Below are positions 1-10,954 of a stretch of DNA of 64,000 nucleotides, in pieces (position 1 is the first letter of the stretch; each line of letters starts with the position of its first letter). Origin of the DNA: Paraspadella gotoi (Eukaryota > Chaetognatha). The translations under genes and the position numbers were made by a program. Under the pieces are notes generated by a model. That model did not search any database and was not told the DNA's origin. It saw nothing but the letters and a program-made list of their open reading frames with translations. The DNA lies in the NCBI GenBank assembly GCA_051294375.1, contig CM119267.1, positions 15,974,105-16,038,104 of the forward strand, written 5' to 3'.

Positions 1-3000
1 GGAATGTTTTCTCCGACTGGAGGAGACGCTTTCGTCCGCAACAAAAGTATTCTCACCGATATGGCGGACATTCGTCGCGAAATGGGAATCTGCCCGCAAC
101 ACGACGTCCTGTTTGACGACCTGACCGTCCGCGAACACCTCATATTTTTTGGCCGACTTAAGAATTGTTCTCCCGACGTTTTGGACTCTGAGATTGACTC
201 GCTGTTAGGAGATCTACTCCTTGAGCCTAAAAAATTCGAATTGGCTAAAACATTGTCGGGCGGGCAAAAGAGAAAACTCTCGGTGGCAATCGCTTTAATC
301 GGGCAGTCAAAGGTTGGACGCTAAAACTGCATTCCTATTTGGTTTCTGTTACAAGTATGTATTTTTATTTATAATTATTTGTATCAAGGTGGTTCTACTC
401 GACGAACCGACGAGCGGTATGGACCCTTCCGCGCGTCGATTGACTTGGAATGTTTTGAAGAAGTACAACGCGGGTCGAACGATGCTATTGACTACTCATT
501 TTATGGACGAAGCCGACGTTTTGGGTCACGTGATAGCCATCATGGCTTCCGGAAAAGTCGTTTGCACTGGAAGTCCACTCTTTCTCAAAACAAAATTAGG
601 TATTTTTCAGATGAACGTCTATATTTTTGTTATTAAAAAAAATATAATCCTGAATTACATTCTTATATTCTAGTGAAATTTTATAATTTCTGACTTTCTC
701 GAAGTCGGTTTGATACAATCCTATTACAATGTACATACTTAATCCAATAAACTAATAAAAATAAATTTTAAACAGGCGCTGGCTATCATTTGGTGATTGT
801 GAAAGCTTCCAAATATGATCACCGATCCACTGACACCCTGGTCAAAACTCACGTTCCTGAAGCTGTCGTGGAGCGAAACATTCTGGCTGAAGTTGCCTTC
901 GTTCTTCCCAAGGAGCGCGTCCACTGCTTTTCAGATCTTTTTAGGTCTCTTGAGTTCAGCAAGGCCGATCTGGGTATCTCAAGCTTTGGGTGCGCCGTTA
1001 CTTCTATCGAAGAGGTTTTCCTTCGAGTTGGCGATGATGAAACTGCCATGTCGAAACTGATGTCTGCCGCTGAGTCTGCCGACCAATCTACCGTAGAACA
1101 AGAATTCGCTGCCGACCCGACACAAGCTTCAAATGTGAACGAAAAGAGCCCCGTAGAAGAAAATGGCGAGGTCGATCGCAACAAAGGGTTTACGCTTGCC
1201 TGTCAACAGTTTTACGCGATGCTCGTAAAACGAATGCTGCATACTTGGCGGAATCGACTGGTCACCGTGTCGCAGCTCCTTGTGCCCAACCTTTTTACTC
1301 TGCTCATCCTCTTCATCATCCAAATCTCCCCAGACATGAAAGATTCGCCGCCGTTAAACTTGAATCTTCGAGGTTTTGGGCCAACTCTTTCTCCGGTCTT
1401 GTCTAAACCTGGGAGTTTGATGACGAATCACTTGACGCAAACTTATCAAAGTTATTTTGATGATAATAAAGACGAAGTGGTTGATGTTAGAGGAATAAAC
1501 GTACCAGCCTTCCAAAATCTAAGCGATATCGACCAGTTCGCACTAAAATTCTCAACGAAAAGTTTACGAAAATATACGGATGAGATCTTAATAGGGGCTC
1601 ATTTCGGCAGTATCGACGAGTCTTGCTTCCGAGGTGTCGGTCGCTCAGTTTCTGATTATTTGCAAACGATGGCTGCCGAATCTACGGAGAAGGAAAGGAA
1701 GCAGCTCAACGATGCCATCGTACAAAGATTTAAAGGGTCGCGGTTCTCATCCGCCTATGGCGGATTGGTGTGTCAGACTTACGCTAAAGAAATCGAATTG
1801 GAAGCCAACAGAACGAATATTTCCCTCGAAGAATTGCACGATACTAAGGGGGGTCAGCATTTTGTGGAAGGATATTTTAACGACAATCCCTTTCATACGC
1901 CGGCCATTTCTTTACACGCCTTATCTCACGCCATGATGCGAACTGTTTCCAACGTCTCCCTGTATTCCTACAACCATCCTCTGCCACGCACAGTCAACGA
2001 TAAGCTCGACGACACTCTCACGTTAAATTTTCGTTTTTCCGGATCCTTCAATTTCGGTTTTTTGTATGGAATGTCTTTTCTCGGAGCCTCTTTCATCGTG
2101 TTTTTGATCAAAGAAAGAGTTTCCAAATCTAAACACATTCAAATCTTATCCGGCGTTCATTACTTCAATTTTTGGTTAGCTACCTTCGTTTGGGACTACG
2201 TCAACTTTCTCGTTCCTTGCTTCATTACAGTCCTTTTGTTCTACCCTTTCCAAATCGAAGCCTTTATCAACTCGGGAATACACAACTCCATTATCCTAAT
2301 GCTCTGCTTTGGTCTCGGTCAGCTTCCTTTCATTTATTGCATCTCTTTGCTTTTCCAAGAGTCGACGGCCGGTTTTGTTTACACGTCCGTTCTCAACATC
2401 TTCGTCGGTCTCTTCCTCATGATCGCCATCGGAATCCTCAAGGCCTTCGACCTGGACGAACTCGCCGATTCCATCCAGAGCATCGCGCTTCTCATCTCGC
2501 CGCCCTTCGTCATCGGCAACGCCATGCAGAATCTCTACGTCAATTATTGGAACTTTCGCATGTGCGAGCTCGACCTGCCAACCACGAGAGATCTTTTTAA
2601 GTCTTTCATACCGGCCGACGCGCTCCAGAGCTCCGGCATGAATTGGTTCGGTCCACTCGACGAAGACGAGCTGCTTGACTGGTTCGAAGACGAGAAGATC
2701 TTTGAAAAAAGCTCCGGCATTAATCTGACACTGGGCGAGATTCTGGCCAAACCGGCCAAAGAGGCGTTGTGCCTCATCGTTGAGCAGGCCAACGTGTCTT
2801 ATCCTTGTTGCCCAAACAGCGATTGCGAGGACACAATCGTCGGTTGCGCTGTCCACGTACCTTACCTCAGTTTGGAATTTCCCGGTGTAGGACGTCACCT
2901 TCTATATTTTTTCGCTCATTTCGTCATCTTCTTCTTAATTCTCTTCGTTTATGAATCTGAAATTCTGAGGGCGCCTTTCTACGCACTCTGTGCCCGTTGG

Positions 3001-4340
3001 CGGTTTTTTCGTTCCCGATTCGGTCAAAAGTCGCGCTCTTCTTTGGTCAAAGCCGGGGCTGACGTGGAAATGGCGGAGGGGTTCGTCAACGGGGTGCCCG
3101 ATGGCGAGGAAGACGCCGATGTCGAGGCGGAGCGGCGGAAAATAAGAGAGTTCCGGAACAAAATGCGAAAAGAGAAAACTAACGAAGTGCCTTTGCTGAT
3201 GTTGGACGAACTGAAAAAGATTTACACTTCGAGCCAAGTCACCGCCGTCGATGGCATCTCAGTCGGAATCCCTCGCGGGGAATTATTCGGATTATTGGGA
3301 CTGAACGGGGCAGGTGGGCGAATCGTTTTTTGTTTTTTTTTGTATAAAATTGTTAGCCTTGTCAGTTTTAAATATGCAAATTGCAATATTTTTAGGTAAG
3401 ACGACAACATTCAAGATGTTAACTGGCGACGAGACAGTGACCGAAGGCAACGCCATCCTGTCCGGAGTCTTTGACGTCCGCTCGAACCTGCGCCAAATGC
3501 AACAGCGTATGGGCTATTGCCCTCAGTCCGATGCGCTAATCGACCAGATGACGGGAAGGGAGACTTTGCGAATGTACGCTCGACTTCGCGGCATTTTCGA
3601 GTCTCGCATCGAAGCCATGATAGAAGAGGTCACCAAAGATTTGCTTCTTGACGATCACATCGACAGGTTGGTCGGAGGTTACAGCGGCGGCAACAAAAGA
3701 AAACTCAGCACCGCGATAGCCCTCATTGGTGATCCCCAGTTGGTGAGTCGAATTTCATCACCTGATGATGGATTTTTTTATTGTATGTAATTTCTTTCTT
3801 CAGGTCTTGCTCGATGAACCGACGACCGGCATGGATCCCGTGGCTCGACGACTTCTCTGGGACGCCCTCATTCGCATACGGGACAAGTCGCGTCAAAGCA
3901 TCGTCCTCACTTCCCATTCCATGGAAGAGTGCGACACTCTCTGCACGCGATTGGCCATCATGGTCAACGGACGGTTCACCTGCCTCGGATCCCCGCAGTA
4001 TTTAAAGGGAAAATTCGGCGAAGGATTTCATCTCGTCGTGCGGCTTCGCATTGACGACGACGACGACGACGAGAGCGGCGAGCGAGCTTACGAAGAAGCG
4101 GCGAGGTTTGTCCGCTCCCAATTTCCGGATGCGCGGTTGGAAGATTTTACGTCGACGGCGAGAGGCTCGTTAGTGTGTCAGATCCCGGAAACGGCCACGC
4201 TTTCATGGTCAGAGGTTTTTCGAGTCATGGAGACGGCGAAGGAAGAGCTTTGCGTCGACGATTACTCTTTGTCTCAGACTACTTTGGAAAAGGTGTTTCT
4301 CAATTTTGCCAAGAGTCAGCGATCTGAGGATGGGAACTGA
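1..4340 (+). CDS. ABCA-family (ABCA3-like) transporter, 5' end outside window
   Basis: This is the C-terminal 1,314 residues of a full-size ABCA lipid/sterol transporter in the plasma or organelle membrane; human ABCA3 is about 1,700 residues, so roughly 390 N-terminal residues lie before the window. Exons are <1-312, 389-599, 776-3313, 3396-3742 and 3804-4340, joined by GT-AG introns of 76, 176, 82 and 61 bp, and the reading frame is intact. In order the protein has the end of NBD1 (Q-loop CPQHD, signature LSGGQ at about 85-89, Walker B VVLLDEP at 105-111, H-loop LLTTH), a linker ending in EEVFLRV, the second membrane domain with a large extracellular loop, and NBD2 (Walker A GLNGAGKTT split by an intron, signature YSGGN as usual for ABCA NBD2, Walker [13 protein letters not shown]). 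It ends with the family-typical [12 protein letters not shown]. The linker and both NBDs resemble ABCA3 more than ABCA1, but subfamily placement is tentative. Confidence 0.95.
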
Positions 4341-4930
4341 TGGAGCGAATTTACCACCTGAAATTACCTTTTTTTATTCTCTCTCTTTTGTTTGAATGAT
4401 CTGATAGAGAATATCAATATGGTTGAAACAATCAAATCTGATTCTATTCCTTATTTTTTCATTTGTAACCAAAACCCAAGGCTCAAATTTTTTTGCGAAG
4501 TTTTATTTATTTTTGGGTTGCTTATTTAATTTTATCATTTTATTACTTATTTGATGCAACTCAAAAAAATATTTTGTCTCTTCGTAAATTCTGGCCTTTT
4601 TACCTTTAATATTTTCGTGATTTCTGTTGTTGCTTATTCTTAATCCAGTGATAATGGTTTTTTGACCATAATAACTAAGTTTTGGTATGCTGCATGCAGC
4701 ATCGTACAGCATTTTACATTAGAACTAATTGCGCTATAATTGTCGTTTTCACGTTGACACCTGATATTTTTTTTTCCGGGATGGGTAGTTATATTTATTA
4801 ACCTTGTTACAAATCGCATGTATACTGGTCAGTCGTTTATTAATTTATTTTAATAGTAGTATAATTATAAGTTAATTACAACTCCTGATTTATTTTTTGG
4901 CTCAACTTCTCGTCTTGCTATTTTCAGAAA
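4341..4930. other. AT-rich intergenic region
   Basis: Between the ABCA stop and the next start codon I see no coding sequence. The last 30 bases form a pyrimidine-rich tract ending in a 3' splice-site-like TTTTCAG at 4921-4927, three bases before the next ATG. Confidence 0.7.
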
Positions 4931-6019
4931 ATGGCGACTCCCGAGGCGCTCTGGCGTCTAATGGAACAATTGAAAAACATGGAACATGCGTTGACGGAAA
5001 TTCTCATGGAATCTTTGCTGAAAATCGCTTCCGTGACTTCGACGACCGTTTTTCTCTTGGTGGAGGAGAGCGTTGGCGGCGTTCGACGCATTGCCGCTTC
5101 TCCTCGTTTCGCCGACGCCTTCAAGAACGGCGTCCTGGTCCCAACCGGGGAAGAGGTGGAGATCTCGCTCGTTCAGGACGGCGGATCTGTTTCTGTGGTG
5201 CACAATCCGTTCGTCGTTGAACCGGAGTCGTCTTTGGTTGCAAACCCCGCTCTTTCCCGGCGCCGAGGCCAAAAACGTATTTTTGACGTGTTGGGGGGCG
5301 AAAGTAGCGGCCGTTCGAAGCATTTCAAGCGGACCGCCAAGCCAAGCTCCGCTCCAACTACTTCGTCGTCTTCGTTGGATGTAGTCGTCTTGAAAAGCGA
5401 AGTGGAGGACATAGTTGAGTCGGAATCTTCACGAGACGTCCTCTCCGTTCAGCCAGTGGACACGAACAGCTTGACCAAACCCGAGGTTGACGACGACTCC
5501 CCTGTATATCTTCCAACCTCGATCCCCGCTATTCCTCTTTTCGCTTCGGACGTCGACGGCTTTGTCCCCGAGCGTTCAAACCCCGATCGTAACGGTTTTC
5601 CGGATGCCTGGCATCCCCCGGAGCTGTCGGCTAAGACAACACCGGAACTCTATGGATTTGATGTTGAGAAATATTTGCTCGAGAACGAGAAGTACCGGAC
5701 AGTTGCCAACATCAAGGACATCGCCATCATGGAAAAATCGCACACGTACAATAAGCTCCTCACGTCTTTCTTGTACGACATATCCAAAATGGTGGTTTTA
5801 CACAGCCCGTTTCGCGAAAATAAAAACAAACAAAACGCCGAGTATTTTAATAAAGTTTTCGAAATAGTTTGGGAGCATTTTCCTTATTTAAACGAGCTCA
5901 ATGAAATGCGTTTGAAATTTAATGGAAAGAGTCCAAGATATTTTGTCAGGCACACTATGCAAGCTTATTGCATCGTTCTCATGTCTAAGTGTGTCGCCCA
6001 GACGAAAGATATGGGCTAG
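4931..6019 (+). CDS. Local-family protein 1: N-terminal domain + NLS + C-terminal domain, function unknown
   Basis: A single-exon gene for 362 residues that I do not recognise. Residues 1-80 match the N termini of the three following genes (helical start, FLLVE at 41-45, VRRIA at 51-55, then ADAFKNG). A basic cluster with QKR and HFKR at about 110-135 looks like a bipartite nuclear localisation signal. A serine/acidic linker follows (150-235; LKSE at 154-157 fits a sumoylation consensus). Residues 244-354 form the second shared domain: YLLENEK, LYDISK at 281-286, SPF, then YFVRHTMQ at 337-344. It has no signal peptide or membrane segment. The start is supported by co-linearity with the paralogues and by an AG 3' splice-like site 3 bp upstream. 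It is probably nuclear; any molecular role is unknown. It is the most divergent of the three members with this architecture. Confidence 0.78.
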   Translation: MATPEALWRLMEQLKNMEHALTEILMESLLKIASVTSTTVFLLVEESVGGVRRIAASPRFADAFKNGVLVPTGEEVEISLVQDGGSVSVVHNPFVVEPESSLVANPALSRRRGQKRIFDVLGGESSGRSKHFKRTAKPSSAPTTSSSSLDVVVLKSEVEDIVESESSRDVLSVQPVDTNSLTKPEVDDDSPVYLPTSIPAIPLFASDVDGFVPERSNPDRNGFPDAWHPPELSAKTTPELYGFDVEKYLLENEKYRTVANIKDIAIMEKSHTYNKLLTSFLYDISKMVVLHSPFRENKNKQNAEYFNKVFEIVWEHFPYLNELNEMRLKFNGKSPRYFVRHTMQAYCIVLMSKCVAQTKDMG

Positions 6020-6442
6020 CGAGACTCAGTTTTATACGGAATTACGGATTGATTTGTCATAAGTAGACACACCATTTGGAATAAGAGCCTATTTAAAAAA
6101 TTAACAAAGAGTACCACTACTTTAGTTTTTCTTAGTCATTTCTTACTAGATCGTTTAAAAACGAAAAGATTGTTTTTCCAAATCTATCCTAAATTTATAA
6201 TTAACATTTTCTCTGTATTAATATATGAAACGAATATTAACGGCGCCATTGCTTGAAAGTGGTGTTTTTTTCCGATAGATTTTTAAATGGCAAGGCTTTG
6301 CCATTTTAGCCTATGAAAAGACAGTAATTAATGATAAATGTTAGTGACAGAACCGTTCAATATAAGCAGTCCCTGAGCTTTGGATCAGGCTGTAACACCA
6401 TGTTACAGGCGGGTTAACCGCCCCGTCCCTCTTAACTGCTAG
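6020..6442. other. Intergenic, no gene seen
   Basis: AT-rich spacer after family gene 1. The end of it (about 6350-6440) contains short inverted repeats, one around GTTAAC and one of the form GTAACACCATGTTAC, and leads into the tRNA-like sequence. Confidence 0.5.
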
Positions 6443-6514
6443 GCGACCACCGGGCTAGAACCCCGGACCTTTGGGTTGGGAGGCGAATGACTTGCCTCCG
6501 GCACCAATGGCCGC
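6443..6514 (-). repeat. tRNA-like sequence (tRNA-derived SINE head or tRNA pseudogene)
   Basis: Read on the minus strand this is exactly 72 nt with a seven-pair acceptor stem (GCGGCCA with TGGTCGC, one G-T pair). A canonical T arm of five pairs around the loop GTTCTAG sits at standard positions 49-65. The middle is not a normal tRNA: a six-pair stem (GGAGGC/GCCTCC) closes a nine-base loop in the wrong register and there is no credible D arm. A palindrome (GGTGGA...TCCACC) follows at about 6526-6544. A tRNA-derived SINE fits better than a working tRNA. Confidence 0.4.
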
Positions 6515-6720
6515 TGATGAACGGTTGGTGGATTTTAGTCCACCATAGCTACATATCGAGTGAGAAGTTTACAATTTTATATGAACGACTTTTTTTACTT
6601 AGTTCACATATCTTACGAGACATTTAATAGTTGTCATTGCAATCTGGTCATATAAAAATCGATTTTTACTATGTTTTTATAGTCACCCAGTCAGTTGTCC
6701 GGAAGCCCTAGGCATCATCA

Positions 6721-8395
6721 ATGGCGGCAATGGTTCCACAGTGGAAGTCCCTCGACGTTCCCCTGATCGAAGCCATGTCGGAATTGGTTCTTCGGCTTTC
6801 TCCTCTTTGTTCCACTACACAAACTCTCCTGTTGATCGAGGTACTGCGATCTTTTAGCCAACCGATTGTTTTCGACGTCGTCCACAATGTATACAATTGC
6901 CGCGGTGAGATTTTTGCATTTAAAAAAAAAATTTTAGGGACCCCACGGACGTCGGGCCTTCGGATCTGAATCACTAATTGATAAATATTATCACGGAGCC
7001 TTAATCCCTTCGAATAAAGAGCGAAAAATCTATGTTGACGAAACCAAATCGGGGAACAGAGTCGGGCCACTTTCTTCGAACGATCTCGATTCGTTATTCT
7101 CTAAAAAACCAGAGGGACAGGAAAAGAGGAACCATGCTACATTGGCTTATCCACCCCCCAAAATTCAAAGAAATCGACTGTTGGTTAATGGCGTCGAAAA
7201 GGAACATGACAACTGCGTTGGGAACGATACAAGGTTCCCTCCGTATATTCCTCGAGTTGGAGTGACCAATTGCCGTCCTGCTTCTTCTTCTTCTCAAAAT
7301 TCTCCGACTAAGAAAAAAAATGTGCCAAAAGGAAAATCATCTCAAACAAGCTGTCATTGGCATTTGCCAAGGACGCAGCGTGCCCTTAGAACACCAACAG
7401 ATTTTGAAAAGTTGAAACAAAGTCCTGTTATTTCTACCCATGTAAGCCCTTCGCCAGCAGCCTCCAAACGGGGATCGGACAACGCCGCGGACGACCGTTT
7501 GGAACCGAAACGGCGTCTGCTCGAGATGCATCTTCTACCCGATTTGAACGAACCGAGGGAAGAAGCCGTGTCCCTCCCTGAAATGCCCAAAGATATCAAT
7601 CAAGAAAAAGACATATTAACTGCCTTAGCCATATTGCCGTCACATCCATTGTCTAACGCCCCTTCTTCCAATCCTCCATCTTCCAATCCATCGTCAAGGC
7701 TTCAATGCTACAGGTATTAAGTACAAATTAGGTCAGTGATCCATCGGTTCGGTAACTAACGTAAAATTCAGACGTATGCTTTGCGTTATTATAAATTAAT
7801 TAATAAATTAATAATAAATTAATAATTAAATTAATTAATCGTTGCTACCACTCCAGTATTTTATGTAAACAGGGACGAGCCAGCCGTTGATGTAAAATTG
7901 GAACCAGCCGAAGACGACCAGAACGAAGATCCGAATACTGAGACTGAACAATCGCCTGTTCTCCCCAAGACAGAGACCTCGGATGTGACGTTCGAAGGTC
8001 ATTTCGATTTCCCCAGCCTGTCATCCTTCCTCGACGACTCCGCCGAGTTTCTGAACGAATCCCTTTATTCTCAAGGAGAAGCTTCGGAAGAAGCGACGAA
8101 CCTGTTGTGCCCTCAACCGAGTCTTCCTTTCATCGGCAGCGAAACGTTGCTCAAGCCTTTGCTTCTGTTCGGATGGACTCGTGAGATCGTCTTTCGCTCC
8201 AGCGGAAAAAGCAGCGACACGTACTACTGGTCGCCGAGTGGAAAGAAATATCGATCCATGCGCGAAGTGGAGGATTATTTGACTAAAACAAACAACAAAG
8301 ATTTATCTGTCGACAATTTCATATTTTTAGCCGGGCTCGTTGGGGGCGGTGAAAGAGAAAAGACTAGGGTGTGTCGTCCTAAGGTTTCATCATAA
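6721..8395 (+). CDS. Local-family protein 2: shared N-terminal domain fused to a methyl-CpG-binding domain
   Basis: Predicted 472-residue nuclear protein from three exons: 6721-6840, 6938-7713 and 7873-8395, with introns of 97 bp (phase 0) and 159 bp (phase 2), both GT-AG. The first intron was placed because joining LLLIE to GPHGRRAFGSES restores the shared N-terminal domain; reading straight through hits a stop at 6969. Residues 1-75 match the neighbouring family genes. A basic pair, SKR at about 216-218 and PKRR at 230-233, sits in a disordered Ser/Pro-rich linker. VKLEP in exon 3 matches a sumoylation consensus. Residues 399-436 are an MBD (GWTREIVFRSSG, TYYWSPSGKKYRS) with Arg407, Asp414, Tyr416 and Arg426 at the methyl-CpG contact positions known for MBD2. 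It lacks the second domain of its paralogues. It probably binds methylated DNA. A polyadenylation signal (AATAAA) lies at 8413-8418. Confidence 0.78.
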
Positions 8396-9602
8396 ATTAA
8401 TTCGATTCAAACAATAAAAAAACTATTTTGGACCAATTCGTACGAGTCAGTTAATTTTATTGTCAAATATATTTTTAAATGTGATGGATAGCTTATTTAT
8501 TAAATGAATGGATATTGGATAATTTTTATATTGGTTGTACCAATTTCATATAAATACTTCTAAAAAAGGTTGTTTCTAACTGTTTTTACTTTTTTTAATC
8601 AAGAGGATTAATACTATTATTATTATTAATATTATATTTTTAACATAATATTTTTTATTAGAAAATTAGAAATGAGAAAATTATACAATGTCTAGTTTTG
8701 AGGAAAAAAAAAGGTCCTTGGCAAGCAGTGAAAAAGATTGATCCACTATAAAGTAAACAAGGTTAGTTATTGTTTCATAATATGATGATGAATTGTTTTT
8801 TACTAATTAAAAAATTATAAATAAAAATGATAATTTTGTTCATAAAAATGTTACCCGGAGCTTTATAACTTTTATTAATATTTTACAATATAAAAAGAAT
8901 ATTCTGGATTATTTACAGCATTAATATATTTTTAATACCGCTTTAATTTTGACATATGAATTAAGATTTATCCCTAAATCTTTCTTAATGGAGATAATAC
9001 AATAACCATTTAACATGAGATTAAGAAAAGAGATTTTTAATAATAATGGTTTAACTCAAAAAGTAATAAAAAAGAACCGGAAATTAATAAAATTATAAAG
9101 TGTAAATATAAAAAAGATAAAAAAGAAGCATTTTTAGGACAACTCATTTTCTTTTGCATAGAACTTTGGTATTTTTTGTTGTACATAAATGAGATACAGC
9201 TCATATGAATCACAAAAGGCTAAAGTTTTAAAGTGTTAAATTTTATTTTTTATTCATACATTAAAATGCCTAAAAATAGCTGGAAATTTACCGCGACAAT
9301 TTTTTTTCATCATGGTAAAACTGAATAAGTAATTAGAAATTACAACCAAGCTGGTTTCAAGATGATATTGATTGCAATTTCGGTTCGCCCCTAATTCTGT
9401 TTGAAATTTTTGTATAATTAACAAATTCTAATTAAATTAAATTATTGTAAGTATTCTGTGGTTCAAAGGTTATTTTTTTCCTCTTTAATGTTGCTCAATA
9501 CGAACTGTTTCATGAGAAATTTTAGCAAAAATTTTCGACGAATTACATTTCTAATTATTCTTAATTGTTAATTTTTTTGTTAGCTTTAAGTTTAGTATCA
9601 CC
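8396..9602. other. AT-rich intergenic region
   Basis: About 1.2 kb of very AT-rich sequence with no coding signal. The polyadenylation signal of the MBD gene is at its start, and TTAG-type 3' splice-like sites at 9582-9595 precede the next ATG. Confidence 0.6.
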
Positions 9603-10646
9603 ATGGCAACGGCGGAAAACGTATTCAACTTGGCCGAGCAGCTTCAGCACTTCGAGACTTCCCTGACGAACATCATGTTCGAAGTTTCTCTCAAACTCTC
9701 CTCCCTCACGAACAGTCGAGTCTTTCTCCTTGTCGACAATGGTGTCTGCCGGAAATTGGCAGGAGATTCTAACTTGTGTCAAGCCTATTCTACGGTAGGC
9801 CTTAAGTCGGCTGGCAACGACTTTCGCGTGGAACTCGAACAACCTTTCAATGGATTAAAACAATCCGCGTCGCCGTCCTGTCTGCCGCCTCCTCCGCCGA
9901 CGTCTATGCACTTTGCTTATGACACGCCTAACGACGTCGGTGCCGCCCTCGCAGAATCCGGAGCTTCGATCGCCCACAAGCGAAGTCACGAAAATATCCG
10001 TGACGCGCCACCGACGATACCGAAGCGTCAACGTCTTTCGCTGTCCTCTTTGAACGTTGATTTTCATCCATCCAATCCGGATCCGATCGTGGACGGAAGG
10101 GGGGGCGAGGACGACGACGTCATCATCGAGGAAAACGAAACTAAGATGGAGTCGTTGCAGATTCGTCCCTTTTTCGACGCTGATCTGATGGAGCGCTCCT
10201 TCGACCAGACTGTTAAAAACCACCACGGCGACCTGGCCGTGACTATCGCCTCCGACGACGTCAACGCTTATTTGCTTGAGAATTCCAAAGTGGCCGCCTT
10301 TCGCCAGATGTCTCTGGACGTCAACGACTCGGAACTCGACGTCGCCTCTCCCGTCTTCAAGATCATGACGTCCGTCCTTTACGACGTTTCAAAAACTGCA
10401 GCGTTGACGGCGCCCGCGCGAGACAAGCGTCACCCTAACGCCAGGGCACACTTCGAAGCTACCTTCGAGAGAATCCTTCTCGAATTTCCACACATTCAGA
10501 CTCTCAACGACAGGGGGATCAAGGTCAAGGGAATGAGACTGAGAAACTTTGTAAGAAACACGATGCAAAAGACTTATGGGAAATTGTTAGACAAAAGTCT
10601 CGCCAATCGCCTCGTGGAAACGAATTTGCTTGAGACCATATCTTGA
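9603..10646 (+). CDS. Local-family protein 3: N-terminal domain + NLS + C-terminal domain, function unknown
   Basis: Single-exon gene, 347 residues, not recognised. It has the same plan as family protein 1: an N-terminal domain at 1-80 (FLLVDNGVCRKLAGDS, then CQAYSTVG), a bipartite basic signal HKRSHEN...PKRQR at 125-144, an acidic stretch GGEDDDVIIEENE at 167-179 followed by TKME, and the C-terminal domain at 219-334 (YLLENSK, LYDVSKTAAL, then RNFVRNTMQKTYGKLLDK). It is closer to protein 4 than to protein 1 in the last domain. The start ATG is in the context ACCATGG and preserves the paralogue alignment from residue 1. AATAAA is at 10786-10791. It lacks membrane segments. A nuclear location is inferred only from the basic cluster. 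Confidence 0.8.
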   Translation: MATAENVFNLAEQLQHFETSLTNIMFEVSLKLSSLTNSRVFLLVDNGVCRKLAGDSNLCQAYSTVGLKSAGNDFRVELEQPFNGLKQSASPSCLPPPPPTSMHFAYDTPNDVGAALAESGASIAHKRSHENIRDAPPTIPKRQRLSLSSLNVDFHPSNPDPIVDGRGGEDDDVIIEENETKMESLQIRPFFDADLMERSFDQTVKNHHGDLAVTIASDDVNAYLLENSKVAAFRQMSLDVNDSELDVASPVFKIMTSVLYDVSKTAALTAPARDKRHPNARAHFEATFERILLEFPHIQTLNDRGIKVKGMRLRNFVRNTMQKTYGKLLDKSLANRLVETNLLETIS

Positions 10647-10954
10647 ATCTTAACTAAATTCTTATTTAACGAGTTATAATTTCAATAATTATAGTTGATG
10701 TATACCGAGTATGTGCTTTTGTTTTTTAAATTATTAGTTTTAAATTGGGTATTTATTAACTTAGGGATTTGTTCTTGATTTTCATAATAAAAAAATGTCT
10801 CAGACAATTCGTCATTGGTTTGAAAATTAGTTCATAGTTAACAATCCGTTTGCCTGGGTTATCTTTAAATTTTCAAGTTTATACCCTTGTATCCGCATCG
10901 CTCATATCATAATTTAAATTGATGTTCGTATTGTTGTAGCCTTCCTCGCTTAAC
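10647..10954. other. Intergenic spacer with polyadenylation signal
   Basis: 308 bp between family genes 3 and 4. It contains the AATAAA of gene 3 (10786-10791) and, at its right end, a T-rich tract ending in TTGTAG (AG at 10938-10939), 15 bases before the next ATG. No coding sequence is seen. Confidence 0.6.

Noticed and set aside
2296-2898. 200-codon minus-strand frame inside the ABCA gene
   Set aside because: Antisense shadow of a conserved membrane-domain exon.
6905-6937. 33-bp micro-intron in the same gene
   Set aside because: GT and AG are present, but removing 33 bp keeps the frame that stops at 6969; the 97-bp intron is better.
6721-6969. 82-residue uninterrupted reading of the first exon of the MBD gene
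   Set aside because: It loses homology after LLLIE; splicing at 6841/6937 restores the shared domain and joins the open downstream frame.
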